From contig CANLDW010000005.1 in assembly GCA_947489525.1 (NCBI GenBank), forward strand, positions 145,804 through 209,803: DNA of 64,000 nt, read 5' to 3'. Each line of letters opens with the position of its first letter. The stretch's first letter is position 1. The notes below the pieces were generated by a model. It was not told the DNA's origin. It saw nothing but the letters and a program-made list of their open reading frames with translations, and ran no database searches. The DNA is from an uncultured Psychrobacter sp. (lineage in GTDB: Bacteria > Pseudomonadota > Gammaproteobacteria > Pseudomonadales > Moraxellaceae). Position numbers and translations under genes: made by a program. Shown in pieces: positions 44,816-53,811 of this stretch.

Positions 44816-47161
44816 CTATGCATTGGTATAGCGACTGGCCTCAGGCATCCAGCGATGAATAAGTTGGCTGACGTCGCTTTTGCGCGTAGGATCCGATATT
44901 AAATGCTTTGCCAAGCGCTGCGCAATGGCAAATAGCTGCTCATCACGGATGAGATCGGCAAGATAGTAGCCTATATTGCCTGTTTGACGTTTGCCCAAAA
45001 GCTCGCCTGGCCCCCGTAGCTCCAAATCCTTTTGGGCGATGACAAAACCGTCGGTGCTGTCCCTCAAAACATTTAAGCGCTCAGTCCCCGTCTCAGACAA
45101 TGGCTTTTGATACAGCAGCACACAATAGCTTTTGGTAGAGCCGCGCCCCACGCGTCCGCGCAACTGATGCAGCTGCGACAAGCCCAAACGCTCAGCATTT
45201 TCAATGACCATAAGCGAGGCGTTTGGTACATCGACGCCCACTTCGATGACCGTTGTAGCGATAAGTAGATCAAGCTTACCTGCCTTAAAGTCCTGCATAA
45301 TCGCTTGCTTATCTACAGACTTCATCTTGCCGTGTACCAGTCCAATACGAATATCCAAGCGCGCGCTTAGATCCTCAAAGGTCGCTTCTGCCGCTTGCGC
45401 ATCGAGCACGCTTGACTCCTCAACTAAAGAGCAGACCCAGTACGCCTGCCTGCCTTCTTCACAATTGATAGCAATGCGCTCGATGACTTCATCACGCCGG
45501 TTACGGTCAATGGTGACAGTCGTAATCGGCGTGCGCCCCGGTGGTAGCTCATCGATGATAGAGGTATCCATATCGCCGTAAACGCTCATCGCCAGCGTGC
45601 GCGGAATAGGCGTCGCTGTCATAATCAGCTGGTGCGGCGTACTGCCCGCCACGCCCTTGTTAGTGAGCGCCATGCGCTGCTCAACGCCAAAGCGGTGCTG
45701 CTCGTCGATGATTACCAAGCCCAATTTAGCGAACTGCACTTGCTCTTGAAACAGCGCGTGAGTCCCGACGACGACTTGCACGCTATTATCTGCTACAGCG
45801 TCAAGTGCTTCGCGGCGCTGCTTGGCAGTCTGTTTGCCTGCAAGCCAGCCTACCTCAATACCCAGCGGCTCGAACCACTGTCTAAAATTGGCTAAGTGCT
45901 GTTCAGCTAAGATCTCAGTAGGCGCCATAACGGCTACTTGCCAACCACTGTCAAGCGCGTATCCTGCAGCGCCTGCGGCAACCAAGGTTTTACCAGCACC
46001 GACATCACCCTGTATGAGTCTGAGCATTGGAATAGACGTTGCCATATCCGCAGTAATGTCTTGCATGACTCGCTTTTGCGCGCCTGTTAAATCAAAGGGC
46101 AGCGCGCCAAATAGATTATCGGTCAGTGGGCTATGAGGGGCGCACTTAGGGGCTTTGTGCTGGTGCAACTGCTGACGACGATACAGTAAGCTGAGCTGAT
46201 GTGCGGTCAACTCCTCAATGATCAAACGCTGACAAGCCGCGTGAGTACGCGCACTCAACTGCTCAAGCAGGTTGTATTGCTGTTGCGCATCGGTGTACGT
46301 GGGCGGGGTATGCAAAAGCACTAATGCGTCAAATATCGTTAAGCTATAAACGTTACGAGCAGCACTTGAGAGTGTTGATAGGTTGGCATAATTAGAAGAC
46401 TCTGGATATTTTGTATCCGTATTGCTAGCACTATTATTAATAAGGCGAGAGGTACTGTCTGGTACCGTGCGTGCAAGCGTAGAAAAGATATCCTCTGGCT
46501 CATAAGCGGTGTTCAGAGGTTTGCTGGGCTCAAAGGATGCCAGCGGCAGATCAGCTACAACAGCGAAGTCGTTGGGATTAAATAAGGTCATAGGTAGCCC
46601 TTGACTGCGCACCGTTTGCAGCGCAAGCTTAATAAGCGTGCGCAGCTTGTTCTGATGCAGGCCTTTGACCGTGGGATAAATAGGCTGTAGACCCGTACTA
46701 GTAACAGCCGCGCTATCGCTTACGATCTGGTACTCAGGGTGATGCATCTGTTTACCATAACGATTGACTTTGACCTCGCCAAATAACTGTAGCTGAGTGC
46801 CAAGACTCATCGTTTGTGCCAAACCGGGATACACCTTAAAAAAGCGCAGTGACAGTGTACCCGTATCATCCTCTACAATAACCGTCATACCGCTGCGTTT
46901 ATTGTCGATGTGAGTGATGCGCCCTGAGACTAGCGCTGACTGACCATGAGCAACATCGCCGATAGCCACCAAGCGACTGCGATCCTCATAATCGCGCGGC
47001 AGGTGCAAGAGCAGATCAAAAATACGCGCGATACCCAACTGCGCGAGCTGCTCGGCAACTTTTGAGCCCACACCTGCCAGCGCCGTCACTGGCATATCCA
47101 GTGCCGATACTGGCACATTTGAGCTAAAATCAGTCGATACAGAAGGGGTGAATGCAGACAT
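44816..47161 (-). CDS. recG: ATP-dependent DNA helicase RecG
   Basis: RecG remodels stalled replication forks and Holliday junctions. Motifs: wedge domain near VTALAGVGSKVAEQLAQLGI at the N-terminus, Walker A GDVGAGKTLVA, DEQHRFGVEQR, TATPIPRTLAMSVYGDMDTS, TTVIEVGVDVPNA and QLRGRVGRG. At 781 aa it is longer than E. coli RecG (693) because of a poorly conserved Ser/Asn/Thr-rich insertion at about residues 200-290 between wedge and helicase domains. The ATG at 47161 with TTAGGAT upstream is preferred; the ATG at 47227 would add 22 residues. Divergent from the patatin gene. Confidence 0.95.
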   Translation of the reverse strand: MSAFTPSVSTDFSSNVPVSALDMPVTALAGVGSKVAEQLAQLGIARIFDLLLHLPRDYEDRSRLVAIGDVAHGQSALVSGRITHIDNKRSGMTVIVEDDTGTLSLRFFKVYPGLAQTMSLGTQLQLFGEVKVNRYGKQMHHPEYQIVSDSAAVTSTGLQPIYPTVKGLHQNKLRTLIKLALQTVRSQGLPMTLFNPNDFAVVADLPLASFEPSKPLNTAYEPEDIFSTLARTVPDSTSRLINNSASNTDTKYPESSNYANLSTLSSAARNVYSLTIFDALVLLHTPPTYTDAQQQYNLLEQLSARTHAACQRLIIEELTAHQLSLLYRRQQLHQHKAPKCAPHSPLTDNLFGALPFDLTGAQKRVMQDITADMATSIPMLRLIQGDVGAGKTLVAAGAAGYALDSGWQVAVMAPTEILAEQHLANFRQWFEPLGIEVGWLAGKQTAKQRREALDAVADNSVQVVVGTHALFQEQVQFAKLGLVIIDEQHRFGVEQRMALTNKGVAGSTPHQLIMTATPIPRTLAMSVYGDMDTSIIDELPPGRTPITTVTIDRNRRDEVIERIAINCEEGRQAYWVCSLVEESSVLDAQAAEATFEDLSARLDIRIGLVHGKMKSVDKQAIMQDFKAGKLDLLIATTVIEVGVDVPNASLMVIENAERLGLSQLHQLRGRVGRGSTKSYCVLLYQKPLSETGTERLNVLRDSTDGFVIAQKDLELRGPGELLGKRQTGNIGYYLADLIRDEQLFAIAQRLAKHLISDPTRKSDVSQLIHRWMPEASRYTNA

Positions 47162-47340
47162 TAAATATCCTAACGCGTGACTTTTGGTTGAGACTATCAA
47201 CCGCTGCACCGATATTATAACTGACATTCAGGTAAATTATGCTACCCTATTTGGCAACCTGTTTTAAAAGCATTAGCCCGTCATCGTTAGAGCGTTAATG
47301 ATGTGACTATTGTCTTTTCTTATTAATATAAAAGGCCATT

Positions 47341-48312
47341 ATGACTGCTATTGTATTGCCTCGTAATCCTAGTTTTTTAGTGTTGCTACGTACTAGCATC
47401 CTGATGGTAGTCGCTATCGTCCTTAGTGCCTGTAATACTACGCCCTCAGCACCTACAGTCCTAGAGCCTGCAACTAAGTCGCCAAAGGTGGCGCTCGTAT
47501 TGGGCGGCGGCGGCGCTAGAGGTTTTGCTCATGTTGGGGTCATAAAGGCGCTTGAGGATAATGGCATTACCCCATCCATCGTAGTCGGCACTAGTGTTGG
47601 TAGCTTAGTGGGTAGTCTCTACGCTAGTGGCTACAACATATCAAAGCTTGAGCAACTAGCGCTGACGACTCCAGATAGCGCGCTCACCGACTTTACGTTA
47701 TCCAATCAAGGCTTTATTGAAGGCATTAAACTCAAAAACTTTATAAACTCGCACGTTGATGGGCGTCCAATAGAAGACTTTCCTATCCGTTTTGGCGCGG
47801 TTGCCGCTGAAAAAAACACCTTACAAAAAGTGGTGTTTACGCAAGGCGATGCAGGGCTTGCAGTACAAGCGTCTTGTAGCGTGCCCAATATCTTTATCGC
47901 ACCGCGTATCCCTCAAGGCGTAGGCAAAAAATACATTGATGGCGGCGTGGTCAGCTTAGTACCTGTGGACAGTGCGCGCAGCTTAGGTGCTGATATTGTT
48001 ATTGCAGTCGATGTTGCAGCAGCGCCGAGCACTCAGCGCAATATACTGCCTGCGATTACTTCGCTAAGTAGTTTTTGGGCGCTACTTGAAAACAATCTTA
48101 CACTGAGTGCTGTCGATAATAAAAGTGCATCCATGCGTGCTGAGCGCGATCGTGCTGATATCGTTATTGTTCCTGAGGTTGGTCATATCAGCTCAATAGA
48201 TACCAGCCGGCGTCGTGAGCTTATCACAGCTGGTAATCAAGCAACAGAGCGCCAAATGGCTGCTATCGCACAACTCATCGCTGAATATTCAAGTCAGACT
48301 GTGACTCAATGA
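47341..48312 (+). CDS. Patatin-like phospholipase, lipoprotein
   Basis: 323-aa RssA-like patatin protein. The N-terminus carries a hydrophobic segment and lipobox VLSAC (Cys ~30), so it is probably an anchored lipoprotein. The patatin core starts ALVLGGGGARGFAHVGVIKA (oxyanion GGGxRG), nucleophile GTSVGSLVGSLYASGY (GxSxG), and dyad DGGVVSLVPVD (DGG). It should hydrolyse acyl groups of lipids at the cell envelope. Single gene with a terminator downstream. Confidence 0.91.
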   Translation: MTAIVLPRNPSFLVLLRTSILMVVAIVLSACNTTPSAPTVLEPATKSPKVALVLGGGGARGFAHVGVIKALEDNGITPSIVVGTSVGSLVGSLYASGYNISKLEQLALTTPDSALTDFTLSNQGFIEGIKLKNFINSHVDGRPIEDFPIRFGAVAAEKNTLQKVVFTQGDAGLAVQASCSVPNIFIAPRIPQGVGKKYIDGGVVSLVPVDSARSLGADIVIAVDVAAAPSTQRNILPAITSLSSFWALLENNLTLSAVDNKSASMRAERDRADIVIVPEVGHISSIDTSRRRELITAGNQATERQMAAIAQLIAEYSSQTVTQ

Positions 48313-48377
48313 AGTGCACAACGTAGGATAAATTAATTGCTCCTTTCTTTATAGCTGCACTGTGTCACTTTACGTAC

Positions 48378-48416
48378 AAAAAAAGCACCACTATGAATGA
48401 TAGCGGTGCTTTGTTA
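48378..48416 (-). terminator. Bidirectional terminator between patatin and DUF11-like genes
   Basis: AAAGCACCACTAT / ATAGCGGTGCTTT hairpin (one mismatch) between convergent genes. The minus-strand side has a long T run (7-8 Ts), the plus side a short one. Confidence 0.8.
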
Positions 48417-48471
48417 TTAACCCTATTTAGGTAGATATAAAATCTACAGCTGTTAAGACAAACCACTTGGA

Positions 48472-49098
48472 TTATTTGACGCGGGCGCGATATTTAACAG
48501 CGACAGTGTCGTTTAACCCCACATCTTCGATGTCCCAGCGCACCGCTTTATAGAACTTCAAGGGGATCTCTTGCAGTTGATTGTCGACTCTGCCGCGTAG
48601 GGGCATGCGCGCAAACGAAGTACCATCAGCACTACCATAGGGTAGATCTGGTGCGACCACGCGTATGAGCTCTACCTCTTCTGGAATACTCATCGTCACG
48701 GTCATATTGCGCACGCGATCGGCATTGGTGTTCGTGAAGTACCCTTGGTATTCAAGTACATTGCCTGGCTGCAAGCGCGTTGTGCTATCGACAGGAACTA
48801 GACGCTCTTGTCCGCTCGGGTCTAGGCTTACAAGCGCCGCTGTGATCTTATTGTTAATGGCTTGCATACTTGAGCCGCCCGCTTGCGTCGTTGCAGGGCT
48901 CGCTACAGTATTACCAGCGCTTAGGTGGGTATTAGTTTGCACCGCTGCTGGACTGGTTACTGTTTGTTCTGGTGTTGGCAGCATAGCGGATGCTTGCGTC
49001 ACCGCCATCATGCCAACGAGTGTACCTGCAATCACATGAAACAGACGATGCTCACAGTACGCGCTAAACGGATTCAATAAATGGTTACTTTTTTTCAT
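48472..49098 (-). CDS. Secreted DUF11-like (conserved repeat domain) protein
   Basis: 208-aa protein with a signal sequence (HVIAGTLVGMMAVTQASAM), then a ~55-residue Thr/Ala/Ser-rich linker, then a domain resembling the DUF11 conserved repeat: QPGNVLEYQGYFTNTNADRV, VTMSIPEEVELIRVV and AVKYRARVK. DUF11 domains occur in cell-surface proteins; function unknown. A start at 49110 (AGGA immediately upstream) or 49098 is possible; the lysine-rich start at 49098 looks more like a signal peptide but has a long ribosome-site spacing. Divergent from argA. Confidence 0.65.
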   Translation of the reverse strand: MKKSNHLLNPFSAYCEHRLFHVIAGTLVGMMAVTQASAMLPTPEQTVTSPAAVQTNTHLSAGNTVASPATTQAGGSSMQAINNKITAALVSLDPSGQERLVPVDSTTRLQPGNVLEYQGYFTNTNADRVRNMTVTMSIPEEVELIRVVAPDLPYGSADGTSFARMPLRGRVDNQLQEIPLKFYKAVRWDIEDVGLNDTVAVKYRARVK

Positions 49099-49349
49099 GG
49101 CAATGATCATTCCTAGTTGATTGATGGGACAGAGTCTTGTTGCTTGTCTTATTGCTTATCAGCCACTTAGCATAACAAAAAGCATTTATACGTATACTAA
49201 CCCCATGTTGAGATTGTGTACATAGGCGACGTGCCCTATAAATAAAAAGATAGCTCATAACCACGTTTTTTGCTATGGTAAATCTTTGGCCGCAGACGTG
49301 CACTTTACGCCGCCTACTTTCTTATTTTGACTACCCTACTGTTCTTACT

Positions 49350-50672
49350 ATGACTATTAGCGCCATGCCACAGATAAACCCTGAATACGTCCATTGGTTT
49401 CGTAACTCTGCCCCTTACATCAACACCCATCGCGGTAAAACCTTTGTGGTTATGTTTGGCGGCGAAGCTGTCAATCATCCCAACTTTAGTACGCTGATTC
49501 ACGACTTCGCTTTGTTGCATAGTCTAGGCATCAAGCTGGTACTGGTACACGGCGCGCGTCCACAGATCGAAAAAAACCTAGCGGAGAGTGGTCTGGAGTC
49601 GCCGCTCCACCAAGACATTCGGTTGACGCCGCGCGCGGCGATGCCGGCCATCTTACAAGCCGTCGGTGCCATTCGTTTGCAAATTGAAGCTCAGCTGTCG
49701 ATGGGACTGGCGAACTCGCCTATGTACGGCTCACGCATTGACGCTGTCTCTGGTAACTTTGTCACCGCGCGACCTTACGGTATACGGGATGGCATTGACT
49801 ATCAGATGACAGGAGAAGTGCGTTCCATCGATGTCGATGCTATTAAGAACAACTTAAGCCATAACCATATCGTTATCCTAGGTTCTATGGGTTATTCAGC
49901 GACAGGTGAGGTCTTTAATCTATTAGGAGAAGATGTGGCATTGAGCGCCGCAGTCGCTCTAAAGGCGGATAAACTGATTTTGTTAGGAGAAGAGGCGGAT
50001 ATCAAAGAGGGTACGCGTGTACTGCGAGAGATGATTCCTAATGAAGTCGATCGCTTCTTACGTGGTCGTAACTTAAACAATGAGATCAATTATTTTTTAC
50101 ACTGTGCCAGCGAAGCGTGCAAGCAGGGCGTCCATCGCACTCACATTATCTCTTATGCTAAAGATGGCGCGCTATTAGAAGAACTGTTTACGCGCGATGG
50201 CTCAGGTACGCTGATCAGTCACGACCCTTACGAAGAGATTCGCCGCGCGGATATCGATGACGTGGTCGGCTTGATTGAGCTGTTGTCGCCACTCGAAGAA
50301 CAAGGCATCTTAGTAAGCCGCTCACGCGAGCGCTTAGAGCAAGAGATTGAGCACTACAGTGTCATTGAGCGCGACGGTATGATCTTGGGCTGCGCGGCGC
50401 TGTATCCTTTAGATGATCACTCAGCAGAAGTGGCGAGCGTAGCCGTTCATCCTGACTATCGTAGCGGTAGTCGCGGCGCCGATCTGCTCGCATTTTTAGA
50501 GCAACAAGCCCGCAGTCACGGTTTGTATAAGTTGTTCGTACTCACCACTCGTACCGCGCACTGGTTTGTGGAACAAGGTTTTGCTGAGGTTGACGCCAGC
50601 GCTTTACCTGAGGGACGCCAAGAGAAGTATCACAACGGTCGCAACTCAAAAGTCTTTCAAAAAACGTTATGA
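49350..50672 (+). CDS. argA: N-acetylglutamate synthase ArgA
   Basis: First step of arginine synthesis: glutamate plus acetyl-CoA to N-acetylglutamate. The 440-aa protein has an amino-acid-kinase-like domain (VVMFGGEAVNHPNFSTLIHD, LVLVHGARPQIEKNLAES, HIVILGSMGYSATGEVFNL) that binds arginine as feedback inhibitor, and a C-terminal GNAT domain (IRRADIDDVVGLIELLSPLE, VASVAVHPDYRSGSRGADLL, WFVEQGFAEVD). Total length agrees with E. coli ArgA (443). No good ribosome site is seen for any ATG; 49350 is chosen because it fits the family length, while the frame is open to 49275. Confidence 0.93.
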   Translation: MTISAMPQINPEYVHWFRNSAPYINTHRGKTFVVMFGGEAVNHPNFSTLIHDFALLHSLGIKLVLVHGARPQIEKNLAESGLESPLHQDIRLTPRAAMPAILQAVGAIRLQIEAQLSMGLANSPMYGSRIDAVSGNFVTARPYGIRDGIDYQMTGEVRSIDVDAIKNNLSHNHIVILGSMGYSATGEVFNLLGEDVALSAAVALKADKLILLGEEADIKEGTRVLREMIPNEVDRFLRGRNLNNEINYFLHCASEACKQGVHRTHIISYAKDGALLEELFTRDGSGTLISHDPYEEIRRADIDDVVGLIELLSPLEEQGILVSRSRERLEQEIEHYSVIERDGMILGCAALYPLDDHSAEVASVAVHPDYRSGSRGADLLAFLEQQARSHGLYKLFVLTTRTAHWFVEQGFAEVDASALPEGRQEKYHNGRNSKVFQKTL

Positions 50673-50712
50673 TTTACGTGGTTAGTTATGAGTTGCCTAG
50701 TGTCGCTAGAAT

Positions 50713-50752
50713 AAAAATGCCCCGATACGATAACGTATAGGGGCATTTTTTT
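50713..50752 (+). terminator. Bidirectional terminator argA / FKBP gene
   Basis: AAAAATGCCCC / GGGGCATTTTT stem with inner ATAC/GTAT pairs, T run on plus and A run mirrored on minus; lies between convergent genes. Confidence 0.9.
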
Positions 50753-50770
50753 GATCTTATCATTTTTTCT

Positions 50771-51502
50771 TTATTTAACATCTAACAACTCAACGGTAAA
50801 GATAAGCGTGCTGTTGGGCTCTATACCTGCGTTACCTGCTTCACCATAAGCGATATCTGCTGGAATATAAAACTCATATTTTGCGCCCTCTTTCATCAAC
50901 TGTAGCCCTTCAGTCCAGCCAGCAATAACTTGATTTAACGGGAACTCAACAGGCTGACCACGCTCATAGGAGCTGTCAAATACTGTCCCATCAATAAGCT
51001 TGCCTTCGTAATTGACTTCAACCACATCAGTTGCTGTCGGCGATTGACCAGTACCCGGTGTAATCACTTTATACTGCAAACCAGAATCCGTCACTTGTAC
51101 GCCAGGCTTCTGAGCGTTTGCAGCCAAAAACGCCTCGCCTTCCGCTTGATTTTCTACCGCTTGTGCTTGCATATCTTGGACAAACTTCTCTTCTTGCTCT
51201 TGTTGATAAGCAATCAGTACCTCTTGCATCTGCTCTTGAGTCAGAGCGGACTCATTACCTTCATAGCCGTCACGAAAGCCTTGTTCAAAAGTATCAAGGT
51301 TTAGATCGCCGACTGCTTCTTTGTTGCCCTCAGCCATCATGTAGCCCAAGCTGTAGCCGACCTTTTCGTTAGCGGTACTTTGCTCGGTGATGGATACGCT
51401 TTGGACAGCAGTTTCTTGATTGCCATTATTCGTACTACAGCCCGTAGCTAATAGCAGGGTACTGGCTAACGTCGTTAGGGCTAAGGTAGTGATTTTTTTC
51501 AT
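50771..51502 (-). CDS. FKBP-type peptidyl-prolyl isomerase, lipoprotein
   Basis: 243-aa FkpA/Mip-like isomerase that assists folding of envelope proteins. The N-terminus has a signal with lipobox LATGC (Cys ~22). An N-terminal dimerisation domain follows (KVGYSLGYMMAEGNKEAVGD, FEQGFRDGYEGNESALTQEQ), with a helical linker rich in Glu/Gln, then the C-terminal FKBP domain: GLQYKVITPGTGQSPTATDV, VEVNYEGKLIDGTVFDSSYE and PADIAYGEAG. All FKBP active-site aromatics and aspartate appear kept. Single gene, terminator at 50713-50752. Confidence 0.94.
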   Translation of the reverse strand: MKKITTLALTTLASTLLLATGCSTNNGNQETAVQSVSITEQSTANEKVGYSLGYMMAEGNKEAVGDLNLDTFEQGFRDGYEGNESALTQEQMQEVLIAYQQEQEEKFVQDMQAQAVENQAEGEAFLAANAQKPGVQVTDSGLQYKVITPGTGQSPTATDVVEVNYEGKLIDGTVFDSSYERGQPVEFPLNQVIAGWTEGLQLMKEGAKYEFYIPADIAYGEAGNAGIEPNSTLIFTVELLDVK

Positions 51503-51951
51503 ATATTACTCTCAGTGATAAGGTGGTAGTGAAGTGTCACATCGTCGTTATCATAGCAAATCTTAGTTTTGCTAACTACATCTCCAGTAAATATTTAGTG
51601 ATAGTGTACGTTTTATGTTAACAGATTCTTTATTACTAACACGTTATCACACAACTATGGTCAGTGGTAAAGCTTTGTGTCTTTAAATCCAACATTTTAT
51701 CGGATAAGCTGATTTAATTGAGGAATTAAGTAACTGATCACAAACATACAGATTATTAGTTAACACTTGAGTTTAAGCTCGACTTAATAAACGGTTTTAA
51801 TTTAATACGACTTATTGAGTCAAATACAACTTAAGCGAAATACAACGCAAAAATACTATTTATGAAGACTATCTATATTTGTCAGGCGGATTATAGCTCA
51901 TTTGTACTGCCACATATTCTGGCTCATATATGATAATTAAAGGAGGATAAG
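51503..51951. other. Intergenic region FKBP / mechanosensitive channel
   Basis: 449 AT-rich bases between divergent genes. No ORF, RNA or repeat was recognised. An AGGAGG ribosome site stands 5-6 bases before the downstream ATG at 51952. Confidence 0.5.
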
Positions 51952-53712
51952 ATGAATCCAATGTATACATCTTTTAATGGTTATCTTGGTGGGCCTATTG
52001 GTTCTATCATTGGCGCTATTTTAATATTTATCATCGGTTGGCTCGTCGCACTTGGTATCGCAGCACTGGTTCGCGGTGTCCTTGCAAAAATAAACGTTAA
52101 CCAACGTATGAATACTTCAACAGGTAAGACTTACGATATAGAAGATATTATCTCAAAGATTGTTTTTTGGTTTATCTTTATCATTGCCATCTCAATGGCG
52201 CTCGATCAGCTTAATCTCAATTCAATCTCAGCACCTTTCGCGAACATGGTTGGTCAAGTACTCGCCTTTATTCCTAATCTAATTGGTGCAATCGCACTAG
52301 GTGTTATTGGTTGGGTCGTGGCGACGGTAGTACGCACTCTGATCAATACTGGATTGTCTAAAACCTCTATGGATGAGCGCTTGAGTGCTCACGCTGGCGT
52401 CAAGCCTATGAGTAGTACGATAGCCGATATTGTCTATTGGTTTATTCTACTCGTAGTATTGACCATGGCACTTGGTCTGTTAGAGCTTGATGGTCTGTTT
52501 GCGCCGCTTAGTATCATGATCAGCCAAATATTTGACGCTATTCCTAACATTCTAAAAGCGGGTATTATTCTCTTTATCGGTTACATCATCGCTAAAGTCG
52601 TTCGCGGTATTGTTACCAATGTAGTCGCAACTATGAATGTACAGGCGCTGGCGTCTAAAGCCGGTCTTAGCGAAAAGAACAGTCTGCCTAATATCGCAGG
52701 TTCACTTGCATTCTTAGTGGTGATTATTCCTACGATTATTGCTGCTTTAGAAGCACTTAGAATCGAAGTTATTGCCCGTCCTGCAACGAATATGCTGAAC
52801 AAAATCGTTGAGGCCTTGCCTAATATCTTTATGGCAGTAGCGATTTTAGTAGTCACTTACTACGTTATGCGTATGGTCGCTGATATTATTAAAGGTTTAC
52901 TTGAGAATACACAAGTTAATCAGTTACCTGAAAAAGTAGGGTTACAAGAAGCGATGGGCACAAAGACTGTCTCTGATCTTGTAGGCTACGCTATTGTCTT
53001 CTTTGCCATGCTGTTTGCTGCGATTGCCGCGGCGGATCTACTCGGTTTTGAAGCTATCTCAGCACTCATTACTATGTTTATCGCCTTTGGCGCGGATATT
53101 ATCCTTGGTGCCATTATCTTATTCATCGGCTTTTGGCTTGCTAATATCATCGCTGGTGTCGTTGAGCGCTCTGAGCAAGGTTCGAAGTTTTTAGCAAATA
53201 TCGTACGTGTACTCATTATGGGTTTAGTGCTAGCGATGGGTCTAAAAGCGATGGGTATCGCCGACTCTATTGTTAACCTCGCCTTTGGTCTCACGCTTGG
53301 TGCTGTTGCCGTTGCCTTTGCGCTATCTTTCGGTCTAGGTGGTAAAGATGCCGCTGCACGTTTGCTGCGCAAGATGCAGGACAAAGTAGATGAAGAGCGT
53401 ACTGGTCTTAAAGTACAGACCACTCGTCATACTAAGACAGAAACTAAGGATAAAGTAGCGGACTCAGTTCGCGCGAACACCCCTAGTGCTTCGACTGCGG
53501 ATGCAACGAATACTAACGTCATCAATACGCCGTTAGCTACTGATACTGTTGACACAAGTCAACTAGGTACTGATGGTATTGATACCACAGACATCAATAC
53601 TGATAACAGACGTACTAGCAGTGACCAAAATAATGGTGATAACCTAGATGATAGTATGCTGCGTGGTAGTGGTCTGTTAGGTGATAACGAGCCTAACGAC
53701 GACAACAGATAG
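51952..53712 (+). CDS. TM-helix-repeat mechanosensitive ion channel protein
   Basis: 586-aa inner-membrane protein built of repeated conserved TM-helix units (PF05552 type): each unit has a segment like PFANMVGQVLAFIPNLIGAI, then GWVVATVVRTLI. Four to five such repeats are visible (around residues 90-130, 180-215, 275-310, 370-405). The last ~85 residues after LSFGLGGKDAAARLLRKMQD are hydrophilic and rich in Thr, Asp and Asn, likely cytoplasmic and disordered. Family members are putative MscS-related channels with unknown physiology. Strong AGGAGG ribosome site; terminator at 53741-53768. Confidence 0.87.
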   Translation: MNPMYTSFNGYLGGPIGSIIGAILIFIIGWLVALGIAALVRGVLAKINVNQRMNTSTGKTYDIEDIISKIVFWFIFIIAISMALDQLNLNSISAPFANMVGQVLAFIPNLIGAIALGVIGWVVATVVRTLINTGLSKTSMDERLSAHAGVKPMSSTIADIVYWFILLVVLTMALGLLELDGLFAPLSIMISQIFDAIPNILKAGIILFIGYIIAKVVRGIVTNVVATMNVQALASKAGLSEKNSLPNIAGSLAFLVVIIPTIIAALEALRIEVIARPATNMLNKIVEALPNIFMAVAILVVTYYVMRMVADIIKGLLENTQVNQLPEKVGLQEAMGTKTVSDLVGYAIVFFAMLFAAIAAADLLGFEAISALITMFIAFGADIILGAIILFIGFWLANIIAGVVERSEQGSKFLANIVRVLIMGLVLAMGLKAMGIADSIVNLAFGLTLGAVAVAFALSFGLGGKDAAARLLRKMQDKVDEERTGLKVQTTRHTKTETKDKVADSVRANTPSASTADATNTNVINTPLATDTVDTSQLGTDGIDTTDINTDNRRTSSDQNNGDNLDDSMLRGSGLLGDNEPNDDNR

Positions 53713-53740
53713 GTTATACATCAATAGTTATCCATTAATA

Positions 53741-53768
53741 AAAAAGACAGCCTAGGCTGTCTTTTTTT
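53741..53768 (+). terminator. Bidirectional terminator after TM-helix channel gene
   Basis: AAAAAGACAGCC / GGCTGTCTTTTT hairpin with a minimal loop (TA), T run on both strands; between convergent genes. Confidence 0.9.
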
Positions 53769-53811
53769 GTGAAGATAATAATAAACGGTATCTTCTATAT
53801 CACGCTTGCTA

